DNA of 5,551 bases from Flavobacteriales bacterium (lineage in GTDB: Bacteria > Bacteroidota > Bacteroidia > Flavobacteriales_F > PHOS-HE28), in NCBI GenBank assembly GCA_020437875.1, contig JAGQVR010000189.1, positions 1-5,551 on the forward strand, in the 5' to 3' direction. The notes beneath the pieces are model-generated. The model ran no database searches and was not told the DNA's origin. It was given only the letters and a program-made list of their open reading frames with translations. Shown one piece after another: positions 1-5,551 of this stretch (the stretch's first letter is position 1; the number at the start of each line of letters is the position of its first letter). The position numbers and the translations under genes are program-made.

Positions 1-348
1 CGTGACGAGAACAGCGCACTGAAGCGCAAGGATGCCGCACTGGTGGAGGCCCGCCCGGCCAAGCCCGCCACGGCACGCATCATGCTCCAGGGGATCACCC
101 GCGCTTCGCTGCAGACCGACAGCTTCATCTCGGCGGCTTCCTTCCAGGAGACCACCAAGGTGCTGAACGAGGCTGCTGTGAGCGCGAAGGAGGACCACCT
201 GAACGGTTTGAAGGAGAACGTGATCGTGGGTCACCTGATCCCGGCCGGTACCGGCGCACGTGCCTACCAGAACACCATCGTGGCCAACAAGGACGAGTAT
301 GCGCGTCTCCAGGCGGAGAGCGTGACCTCCGAAGAGGTGAACGACTGA
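1..348 (+). CDS. rpoC: DNA-directed RNA polymerase subunit beta', C-terminal end (partial)
   Basis: This is the 3' end of the gene for the largest RNA polymerase subunit, the beta' chain of the core enzyme that transcribes DNA in the cytoplasm. The frame is open from base 1, so the GTG at position 43 is an internal valine codon and not a start; 115 residues are visible. The stretch from GITRASLQTDSFISAASFQ through TTKVLNEAA, then LKENVIVGHLIPAGTG, is the highly conserved beta' C-terminal segment that lies near the omega subunit. The last 25 or so residues (ending EEVND) form the variable acidic tail usual in Bacteroidota. The catalytic centre and trigger loop lie upstream, outside the window. 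The gene ends with TGA, immediately followed by two more in-frame TGA codons (349-354) and a fourth at 361-363. A DUF3467 gene follows on the same strand after 62 bp, a typical Bacteroidota arrangement. Identification is essentially certain; only the missing 5' part is unknown. Confidence 0.97.
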   Translation, partial: RDENSALKRKDAALVEARPAKPATARIMLQGITRASLQTDSFISAASFQETTKVLNEAAVSAKEDHLNGLKENVIVGHLIPAGTGARAYQNTIVANKDEYARLQAESVTSEEVND

Positions 349-363
349 TGATGACCAACGTGA

Positions 364-389
364 CAGGGGCGCGAGCATTCGCGCCCCTG
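364..389 (+). terminator. GC-rich hairpin after rpoC, possible terminator or attenuator
   Basis: CAGGGGCGCG (364-373) and CGCGCCCCTG (380-389) are perfect reverse complements with a 6-nt loop AGCATT, giving a 10-bp, very GC-rich stem 15 bases after the rpoC stop. The following bases (CGCGTTCAATAAG) contain no T-run, so it is not a canonical intrinsic terminator. It could cause partial termination, protect the 3' end of the rpo message, or act as a processing boundary ahead of the DUF3467 gene. The stem is seen directly; its role is inferred. Confidence 0.6.
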
Positions 390-410
390 CGCGTTCAATA
401 AGATCCGAAC

Positions 411-731
411 ATGGCAGACCAGAACGACCAGAACCGGCCCAACCAGCTGAACATCGAGATCAGCGAGGAGGTGGCCGATGGCATCTATAGCAACCTCGCC
501 ATCATCACCCACAGCAACTCGGAGTTCGTGGTGGACTTCGTGCGTGTGATGCCCGGTGTGCCCAAGGCGAAGGTGCGGTCACGCATCCTCCTCACACCGC
601 AACACGCGAAGCGTCTCATGCGCGCGCTGGCGGACAACGTGCAGAAGTTCGAGCAGGTGCATGGCACCATCCGTGAGAGCGAAATGCCCGAGGTGCCGAT
701 GAACTTCGGAGGCCCGACCGCTCAGGCTTGA
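411..731 (+). CDS. DUF3467 domain-containing protein
   Basis: This 106-residue protein has no signal peptide or membrane segment and should be cytoplasmic. It opens with a polar, Asn/Gln-rich tail (about residues 1-12) and then shows the DUF3467 pattern: LNIEISEEVADGIYSNLAII around 13-32, HSNSEFVVDFVRVMPG around 34-49, KAKVRSRILLTPQHAKRLMRAL around 52-73, then a helix NVQKFEQVHG. The family's molecular function is not established. In Bacteroidota, members commonly sit directly behind rpoC, as here, which suggests but does not prove a link to transcription or to co-expression with polymerase genes. The start is the ATG at 411; no strong Shine-Dalgarno precedes it, which is normal in this phylum. 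The space upstream contains a GC hairpin, and I found no TAnnTTTG promoter element, so expression may depend on readthrough from the rpo operon. The gene ends in TGA with a second in-frame TGA at 738-740, just before a strong terminator. Confidence 0.88.
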   Translation: MADQNDQNRPNQLNIEISEEVADGIYSNLAIITHSNSEFVVDFVRVMPGVPKAKVRSRILLTPQHAKRLMRALADNVQKFEQVHGTIRESEMPEVPMNFGGPTAQA

Positions 732-742
732 TCGAACTGATC

Positions 743-779
743 AAATACGGAAGCCCTCCACGAGAGGGCTTCCGTATTT
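743..779. terminator. Bidirectional intrinsic terminator between convergent genes
   Basis: AAATACGGAAGCCCTC (743-758) is perfectly reverse-complementary to 764-779 with a 5-nt loop CACGA, a 16-bp stem. The symmetric AAATA and TATTT ends give a short T-rich 3' flank on either strand, although neither side has a long T-run. It starts 11 bases after the DUF3467 stop and lies 69 bases beyond the stop of the minus-strand 79-aa gene, so it is placed to end both converging transcripts. The rest of the intergenic stretch to 847 shows only a weak 5-bp hairpin (TCTGG, ATA, CCAGA at 813-825). Confidence 0.87.
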
Positions 780-847
780 CCGGCCTGTTCCTCTGATTGG
801 GTTCACCGTTGGTCTGGATACCAGAACGAACATCTCCCAGTGGTCGC

Positions 848-1087
848 TCACATCCGCATTCCTCGGATCCGTTCGATCACTGTATCATCCGCACACAGCC
901 GCTTCAATTCCTTCTCCAGGAACTTCTCGTATCCATCGGTGGCATAGCCGTGCTTCACCAGATGCAGGTCGAGCAGGAGACCATCCACGGCTCCCCACAA
1001 CTTCTCATCCGGCCGCTTGCCCCAGGGCAGCAATTCGTACTCGCCCTTCACGGCCTCATAAGCGTCGAGCAGGTCGTGCGTGATCAT
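848..1087 (-). CDS. Small protein of unknown function, coupled to the patatin gene
   Basis: I do not recognise this 79-residue protein. It begins MITHDLLDAYEAVKGEY, is rich in charged residues and Leu, and reads as mostly helical: about residues 4-17, 27-45 (KLWGAVDGLLLDLHLVKHG) and 51-76 (a Lys/Glu/Arg-rich helix ending IRGMRM). It has no signal peptide, no membrane segment and a single Cys (about residue 65), so a cytoplasmic location is likely. The frame is open further upstream, but only as a shadow of the patatin C-terminus. The chosen ATG overlaps the patatin TGA as ATGA (1084-1087) and is preceded by AAGGGG at 5-nt spacing, which supports translational coupling. It is the last gene before the convergent terminator. 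The compact fit makes a real gene likely, but the function is open; it could be a lineage-specific accessory to the patatin or merely co-transcribed with it. Confidence 0.72.
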   Translation of the reverse strand: MITHDLLDAYEAVKGEYELLPWGKRPDEKLWGAVDGLLLDLHLVKHGYATDGYEKFLEKELKRLCADDTVIERIRGMRM

Positions 1088-3360
1088 TCGAGCCCCTTGT
1101 GGTTGAACAGGATGTAGCCGAAGTTCAGGCTCCAGGCCCATGGTTCCCGCAGGCCATCGAAGTAGCTCAGGTTGAACCACACGGGTCCGAGCGGGCTCTG
1201 GTAGATCAGTGATCCGGAACCGATGTAATAGCGTTCGGAGAAGGCTGCTGAGGTGCTTGCCGTATTGTCCTCGGCCTGCAGGAAGGGTTCGTACGGTTGG
1301 AAGACATGGCCTTCAAGCCGCAGGTCGAACCTGTTCCGCGCCACGGCGATGATGGTGCGTACGCCGCCGGCGAGGTATTTCGGGGAGCGGAACCGATCGA
1401 TGAAGTAGGTCTTTATCTCCGGGGTGGGCTGGAAGGCCGGAGACCGGATCACACTGGCCGTGTAGTTCTGGAAGGCCGGCATGGTGCTGTACACCCCTTC
1501 CGCGAGGAAACCGAACTTGAAGATCCCGCGAGGCAGGAAGTACTTGTCCAAGGTCACCTTGGCCACGACCCAGTCATGACGCGACTTGAAGAGGAGCTTG
1601 TCGGCGCTGGTCGATCCCAGTTCGGTCCGCTCATCGCCGCCGACATAGCGTAACGAGGCCATCAATGACTCGCCGGCGTTCGGGTGTTGTTTCCGGTTCA
1701 GGGAATTCCGCTCGATGGTCATTCCGGTGGTGATGTTCCGGAAGTAGGAGGCATCGGTGGTGTCGAAGGCGGTGAAGTCAAGCCCCTGGTAATAGCGGTC
1801 CAGTGTCTCGCCGACGCGCAGGTCGTAGTGCAGGAGCCCTTTATTGTCCAGGCCCATGCCTGCGTTGAGGCCGCCGTAGACCTCGCGGATCACGATGTAG
1901 GACGGCTTCACTTCATCGAAGAAGGTGCTGAAGCTGCGGAAATGGTCCCACCGATGCAGATTGAACACGGGTTCCAGGTAGATCGGTGCTTTCGTGCTCA
2001 GGTAAGCGCGGAACTTCAGCTGGCCCGCTGCATAGAACTTGCCGAAATAGGAGGAGGCCTCGATGTGCGCGGAACTCTGGCCGAACAGATGATAGCGGAG
2101 GGCCACCATACCCGTGTTCACCGGACGGGAGGAGAACATGCCGCCGAAGCGCACCTGCAGGTTCTTCTCACGCTTCACAAAGAGGTCGAGGTTGAAGCGG
2201 TCCCTCTCCGGCACGTAGGTGGCCTTCGGATAGAGGCTGGCGATGTTCTGGTCGGCCACCAGCCGGAAGTACACCGGCTTGAGGGTCTCCGGGATGAGCA
2301 GGCCCCGGCGCCGATCGAGGCTGCGCTCAACGAAGCGCGTCTGCGACCTCGTGAGGCCATGGATCCGCACCTGGTCGAAGACCATCGGTGGGATCCGCTT
2401 GCGGAACGCGCGGCGCTTGAGGTCGAGTTCAGCCGGGTCGACACGACGGTGCACCTGGGCCAGGATCTCCGGCATCCGTTCCATGGCCGCAGCGTATCCA
2501 TCCGCGATCGCCGTGGCCGGGTCGGTGAAGTCGAAGAGCGATGTGGCCGTACGCGGCTCCACGATGATCCCGTTCTCGCACTCGATCTCGTACCTGGTCC
2601 GCTCCTGCATCATGGCACGCAGTTGCCCGATCAGGTCATCCTCGTTCGGTGGAGGACTGTTGTAGGCCACGTTGCTCCCCACGATCAGGTCCGGCATGAA
2701 GTCACTGTACATCACATCACTGGGGAAGTTGTTGTAAAGTCCTCCATCCATCATCAGGTGGCCGTCCACACGGATCGGTTTGAAGTAGAAGGGATAGCTC
2801 ATGCTGGCCCGGATCACCTGGGCCAGGTCGCCCTCCCGGAACACCACCGAACGCTGATCCGTGATGTCCGAAGCCACACAGCGGAACGGGACGAACAGGC
2901 TGTCAAGGTCATAGCCCGAGGCCGCGGAGACAGGCCCGAGGCTCGTCATCTGCTCGAAGTCGATCAAGGCCGGCTCGCGCAGGTTCGTCGGTAGCGAGTA
3001 CTGCAGGAGGGTGTCCAGGTCGAGACGTAGCGTGATGAGCGAGGCATCCGGAGCATCCTGCTTGAAATAGTACTGGAAACGCGGCTCGATCCCCCCGGCG
3101 GCCATGATCTGGAACAGCTCGGTATGGAAGAGCGAGTCGATCTGGGCCGGGGAGTATCCAGCCGCGTAAAGGCCACCGACCAAGGCTCCCATGCTGCTGC
3201 CCGCGATGTAGTCGATGGGCACACCGTTCTCCTCCAGGGCTTTCATCACGCCGATATGGGTCAACCCGGTGGCGCCACCGCCGCTCAGCACCAACCCCAC
3301 GCGCTGCCCATGCGCCCACGACAGGCCAATGCACAGGAGGAAGGAGAGGAGCGAACGCAT
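1084..3360 (-). CDS. Exported patatin-like phospholipase fused to an Omp85/BamA-type barrel
   Basis: This is a 758-residue predicted outer-membrane protein resembling type Vd (PlpD/FplA-like) patatin autotransporters: a serine-aspartate lipid acyl hydrolase domain followed by a POTRA-like segment and a barrel. The start at 3360 is chosen because it begins a clean Sec signal peptide, MRSLLSFLLCIGLSWAHG, with probable cleavage after AHG; an in-frame start 25 codons upstream would bury it. The patatin domain spans about 20-310: oxyanion loop SGGGATG at 26-32, nucleophile elbow GSSMG with Ser56, and catalytic Asp205 in DGG (205-207). The POTRA-like part is about 325-395 (VFDQVRIHGLTRSQ onward). 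From about 396 to the end there are alternating aromatic/polar strands typical of a 16-strand Omp85 barrel, ending in GYILFNHKGLE. The usual Arg/Lys after GGGA is Thr31. Substrate is unknown. The 79-aa gene downstream overlaps its stop. The frame is intact and full length. Confidence 0.92.
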   Translation of the reverse strand: MRSLLSFLLCIGLSWAHGQRVGLVLSGGGATGLTHIGVMKALEENGVPIDYIAGSSMGALVGGLYAAGYSPAQIDSLFHTELFQIMAAGGIEPRFQYYFKQDAPDASLITLRLDLDTLLQYSLPTNLREPALIDFEQMTSLGPVSAASGYDLDSLFVPFRCVASDITDQRSVVFREGDLAQVIRASMSYPFYFKPIRVDGHLMMDGGLYNNFPSDVMYSDFMPDLIVGSNVAYNSPPPNEDDLIGQLRAMMQERTRYEIECENGIIVEPRTATSLFDFTDPATAIADGYAAAMERMPEILAQVHRRVDPAELDLKRRAFRKRIPPMVFDQVRIHGLTRSQTRFVERSLDRRRGLLIPETLKPVYFRLVADQNIASLYPKATYVPERDRFNLDLFVKREKNLQVRFGGMFSSRPVNTGMVALRYHLFGQSSAHIEASSYFGKFYAAGQLKFRAYLSTKAPIYLEPVFNLHRWDHFRSFSTFFDEVKPSYIVIREVYGGLNAGMGLDNKGLLHYDLRVGETLDRYYQGLDFTAFDTTDASYFRNITTGMTIERNSLNRKQHPNAGESLMASLRYVGGDERTELGSTSADKLLFKSRHDWVVAKVTLDKYFLPRGIFKFGFLAEGVYSTMPAFQNYTASVIRSPAFQPTPEIKTYFIDRFRSPKYLAGGVRTIIAVARNRFDLRLEGHVFQPYEPFLQAEDNTASTSAAFSERYYIGSGSLIYQSPLGPVWFNLSYFDGLREPWAWSLNFGYILFNHKGLE
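1093..1098 (-). promoter_or_regulatory. Shine-Dalgarno-like site for the 79-aa gene
   Basis: On the minus strand AAGGGG lies 5 nt before the ATG at 1087, within the last codons of the patatin gene. Together with the ATGA stop/start overlap it decides the start of the small gene in favour of 1087 rather than the longer open frame to 1180. Confidence 0.5.
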
Positions 3361-3376
3361 GGGTGCTGATGCCCGG

Positions 3377-3384
3377 CAAAAGTA
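3377..3384 (-). promoter_or_regulatory. Candidate Bacteroidota -7 promoter element upstream of the patatin gene
   Basis: On the minus strand TACTTTTG matches the Bacteroidota sigma-A -7 consensus TAnnTTTG exactly and lies 16 nt before the patatin ATG, which would give a very short leader. I see no TTTG or TTG -33 element at the expected 17-23 nt upstream. The element also falls in the loop of a weak 4-bp hairpin (3374-3377 with 3385-3388). It is the only promoter-like sequence I found in the 97-bp gap 3361-3457, which otherwise holds no gene and no clear terminator. Chance occurrence cannot be excluded. Confidence 0.35.
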
Positions 3385-3457
3385 GCCGACCAGCAAAGGA
3401 TGGGCCGCCGTTGGAACGCCTCTATGACCGTTCAAGTATGTGGTTGAGGATCGATGA

Positions 3458-4264
3458 TCAGGGGTGACCGCCGGAGGGGATCATCTCCTCCAACAGCGAC
3501 CGGAAGTACGACGGAGCATGCATGAGACGACTGCCGTACCAGCTGAAGTAGGTTCCATCCACGAGCCGCACCGGCGAGCCCGGGCAGATCATATTGAACT
3601 GAGCGATGTGTTTCTCAGCGAACGGGAAGGGCTCGGAAGAGAGCAGGATCACGTCCGGGTCCGCAGCGGCCAGCTCCCTGCTTGTCACTTCCACATAGCG
3701 CCCTGGACATGGTGCGAAGACGTTGACCAGCCCACAATGCCGCATCATGTCGTTGATGAAGGTGTCGCCGCCAGCCACCATCAACGGGTCCTGCCAGATG
3801 AAGTAGGCGGCCGAAAGGGCGGGTGATAACGGCTTCAGACCATGGAATGCCTGGTCGATGTGCTTGACCATCCGGGTGGCACCGTCCTCCGTTCCAGTGA
3901 TCGATCCGATGCGGGTGATCATGTCGGTCGCGTCCTTCAGGTCGCGCACATCGCTCATCCAGACGGGGAACTCCTTTTTCATGGCCTCGATATCCGTCCG
4001 CTCGTTCTCTTCCTTGTTCCCGATGATCAGCTCGGGCTTCAGAGCGCGCACCTTGTCGATGTCCACCTTCTTCGTCCCGCCAACGCGGGCCTTGCTGCGG
4101 AACCACTCCACCGGATGCACGCAGAACTTGGTGATGCCGACCACGCGATCGCCCAGGCCGAGGTCGTGGAGCAGTTCGGTCTGGGAAGGGACGAGGGAGA
4201 TGATGCGTCCCGGCCGGTCCGGGACCAGCATCTGGCGCTGCATCTGGTCAAGCACCTGCTTCAT
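3458..4264 (-). CDS. Helical-backbone metal receptor / BtuF-like substrate-binding protein without signal peptide
   Basis: This 268-residue protein belongs to the TroA/BtuF-type superfamily of substrate-binding proteins that capture cobalamin, siderophores or metals for ABC importers. Visible landmarks are IISLVPSQTELL (21-32), the start of the first lobe; KFCVHP (46-51) and VGGTKKVD (61-68); KPELIIGNKEEN (76-87); the linker-helix region around 110-140; WQDPLMVAGGDTFI (157-170), which starts the second lobe; DPDVILLSSEPF (202-213); and SWYGSRL (241-247). Cys48, His50, Cys177 and Cys186 are possible ligand residues, but this is speculative. The protein begins at family-typical sequence (MKQVLDQMQRQ) with no signal peptide or lipobox, so it is probably cytoplasmic, or its export signal is not recognisable. 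No permease or ATPase gene is in the window. An alternative start at 4297 adds 11 residues and has AAGGA 11 nt upstream, but family-style N-termini favour 4264. It overlaps the upstream membrane-protein gene by 17 bp. The ligand is not determinable from sequence. Confidence 0.85.
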   Translation of the reverse strand: MKQVLDQMQRQMLVPDRPGRIISLVPSQTELLHDLGLGDRVVGITKFCVHPVEWFRSKARVGGTKKVDIDKVRALKPELIIGNKEENERTDIEAMKKEFPVWMSDVRDLKDATDMITRIGSITGTEDGATRMVKHIDQAFHGLKPLSPALSAAYFIWQDPLMVAGGDTFINDMMRHCGLVNVFAPCPGRYVEVTSRELAAADPDVILLSSEPFPFAEKHIAQFNMICPGSPVRLVDGTYFSWYGSRLMHAPSYFRSLLEEMIPSGGHP

Positions 4265-5551
4265 GGTCAATGAGCCTGTCGATACGAAGGAACTCATCCC
4301 AGTACCGTTCCTTGTTCATATCCGACCAATGGATCCGATAATAGCGGGCCTGATAGGTCTGGATCTGGCAGACCAGGATGAGGGCGATCGAGCAAACGAC
4401 CATCACGCGGCGCCACCGCATCGGAGCGTGGGTCAATGCAAGCGCGAATGGAAGGGCGAAGAGCCCCAGGTACTCCACGAATACCCGGGAACCGAAGCTG
4501 CCACCATACCACCAGTTCCACCATGAAGAAAGCACATAGGTGAGCACGGTGAAGAAGAGGAGCCAGCTGATGGCGGCTCCGCGGTATTGCCGCCAGAGCA
4601 TCACCAACCCTCCGCAGGCCAACAGGGCGATAGGGGTGTAGACGAATAGGCCTTTCCGGTAGCTCCACAAGAGGTCCAGCATGTGCGCATCGGACCAATC
4701 GAAGCCCTCCTCGCCATAGCTATAGACGATCCAATGCCCCGTGGCCCAGCGATAGTACGAGAACTGCAGGCTCAATACCAAGGCGGCGAGCAAGCCGGTA
4801 CCGACCGCGTACACCGGACTGTTCCGTAGGAATGATAGCAGGTTCTTGACCTGCATATCGTTATCGAACAGGATCGGGAGAGCCAGGAGGATCAACCCAT
4901 TCACTGGCCGGATGAGTACGATAAGACCGAGCAGGGCGCCGAGCATCAGCAGATATCGACCGCGCGGTGCAAGGGCCAGCCGTCTACCTACGAGCAGGAA
5001 TACGTTACTCAGCCCGAAACTGTACGCATGGCTCATTCCGGGTGCCACGATCGTGTAGTAGAAGAGGTTCGTGCCGAAGGTGAAGCAGATCAGGGTGAAG
5101 GCGATATGGGCATCGCGGACCCCGTAAGAGCCAAGAAGCCGCGCAAGGCATCACAGGCCAAGCAGCACTGACGCGATCGCTGACAGGTTCACGGCCACCA
5201 CGTACGGCTTCGACCAACCATCGGCTGGTTGATCGGTGATCAGCGCGTACCCGTGTGCTGCCAGGAACACGGGGAGTTGCACGAGGGCCGTTCCCAGGAA
5301 GTACTTGTTGATGTGCACCCCATCGACCGAGGCCCGGTAGTCGTATACACCAGCGGGGTCATCGGTATAGATCCGTTCGATCGCATCGAAGGATGAGAAG
5401 TTCGGGTCGCCTTCAATGATCAGAGCGGGGAGATAGGCATGGTAGCCCCGGGCATCGACCTGCAGGACCGTGCGCCAGTGCTCCTTGCCCCAGTTGATGT
5501 TCGAACTGCAGATGACCAGTATCCCAAGGGTCAGCAAGAGCGACCAACGGG
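4248..5551 (-). pseudogene. GT-C-type multi-pass membrane glycosyltransferase-like protein, 5'-partial, interrupted by in-frame TGA
   Basis: The frame enters from the right edge (first full codon at 5549-5547) and runs 433 codon positions to a TGA at 4248, broken once by TGA at 5153-5151 (position 133). Both sides are in the same frame and read as one protein, so this is a point nonsense change and not a frameshift. N-terminal landmarks are a membrane helix (3-15), SSNINWG, then QVDARGYHAYLP (30-41) with acidic Asp32 after the first helix, as in GT-C enzymes such as the PMT and ArnT families that transfer sugars from lipid-linked donors outside the membrane. After the stop come GTNLFYYT, GMSHAYSF (171-178), RPVNG (214-218), YGEEGF (278-283) and WWNWWYGGSFGSR (343-355), separated by about seven hydrophobic helices. 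The stop falls inside a helix (VLLGL, stop, CLARLL). The C-terminus overlaps the BtuF-like start by 17 bp. It may be a recent pseudogene, a sequencing error or a readthrough product. Donor and acceptor are unknown. Confidence 0.75.
4309..4313 (-). promoter_or_regulatory. AAGGA motif serving an alternative start of the BtuF-like gene
   Basis: On the minus strand AAGGA lies 11 nt before the in-frame ATG at 4297, inside the end of the overlapping membrane-protein gene. It is a possible ribosome-binding site for a form 11 residues longer than the annotated one (extra N-terminal MSSFVSTGSLT). The spacing is long and the extra residues do not form a signal peptide, so I keep 4264 as the main start. 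Confidence 0.25.

Noticed and set aside
43..348. Independent 101-aa gene starting at GTG 43
   Set aside because: The frame is open back to base 1 and the sequence is the internal and C-terminal part of RpoC; the GTG is an ordinary valine codon.
813..825. Short hairpin TCTGG-ATA-CCAGA in the convergent intergenic region
   Set aside because: A 5-bp stem with a 3-nt loop is expected by chance, and the nearby 16-bp terminator already explains the region.
1088..1180. Longer 110-aa version of the small minus-strand gene
   Set aside because: The extra 31 residues are only the patatin C-terminal coding region read in another frame. The ATG at 1087 has an ATGA overlap with the patatin stop and a Shine-Dalgarno-like site.
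1684..2994. 436-codon open frame on the + strand opposite the patatin gene
   Set aside because: It lies wholly antisense to the well-supported patatin-Omp85 gene. Its translation is a low-complexity mix rich in His, Glu, Val and Gly, typical of antisense shadows in GC-rich DNA, with no recognisable domain.
5151..5153. Selenocysteine codon at the internal TGA
   Set aside because: The site lies in a membrane helix of a GT-C-like protein, a family with no known redox Cys or selenocysteine at this point, and I saw no convincing SECIS-type hairpin just downstream.
5005..5217. 70-codon minus-strand frame bridging the internal stop, suggesting a frameshift
   Set aside because: It is in a different frame, and its Arg/Pro-rich translation lacks the expected hydrophobic helices. 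The two parts of the membrane protein are already in the same frame, so no frameshift is needed.

Overview
The window looks like chromosomal DNA from a fairly GC-rich member of the Bacteroidota, probably a Flavobacteriales-type lineage. The clues are the Bacteroidota-style C-terminus of RpoC, a DUF3467 gene directly behind it, a patatin fused to an Omp85-type barrel, a signal-less BtuF/TroA-like protein of the kind common in this phylum, and a membrane protein with Bacteroidota-type GT-C sequence. Assignments come from reading the sequence and from memory of the families; no search was run.

Layout. On the + strand, the window opens inside rpoC (1-348, 3' end only). A 10-bp GC-rich hairpin follows (364-389), then a 106-aa DUF3467 protein (411-731). 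A 16-bp perfect inverted repeat (743-779) separates this + strand block from the minus-strand genes converging on it and should act as a terminator in both directions. All remaining genes are on the minus strand. In transcription order they are: a multi-pass GT-C-like membrane protein entering from the right edge (5551-4248) and interrupted by one in-frame TGA (5151-5153); a 268-aa helical-backbone metal/cobalamin-receptor-like protein (4264-3458) overlapping it by 17 bp; a 97-bp gap with a possible Bacteroidota -7 promoter element; a 758-aa exported patatin-Omp85 protein (3360-1084); and a 79-aa unrecognised protein (1087-848) whose start overlaps the patatin stop as ATGA.

How the parts relate. 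The + strand pair belongs to the transcription-machinery locus (rpoC end plus its usual Bacteroidota follower). The minus-strand set is a compact, partly overlapping gene string with envelope themes (membrane glycosyltransferase-like protein, substrate-binding-fold protein, outer-membrane phospholipase-like protein), but nothing shows a single shared pathway. It looks like an ordinary chromosomal region: I see no mobile element, CRISPR array, RNA gene or defence system. The observations most worth checking are the single nonsense codon in an otherwise intact membrane-protein frame, the stacked in-frame TGA codons ending rpoC, the GGGATG variant of the patatin oxyanion motif, and the coupled orphan small gene.
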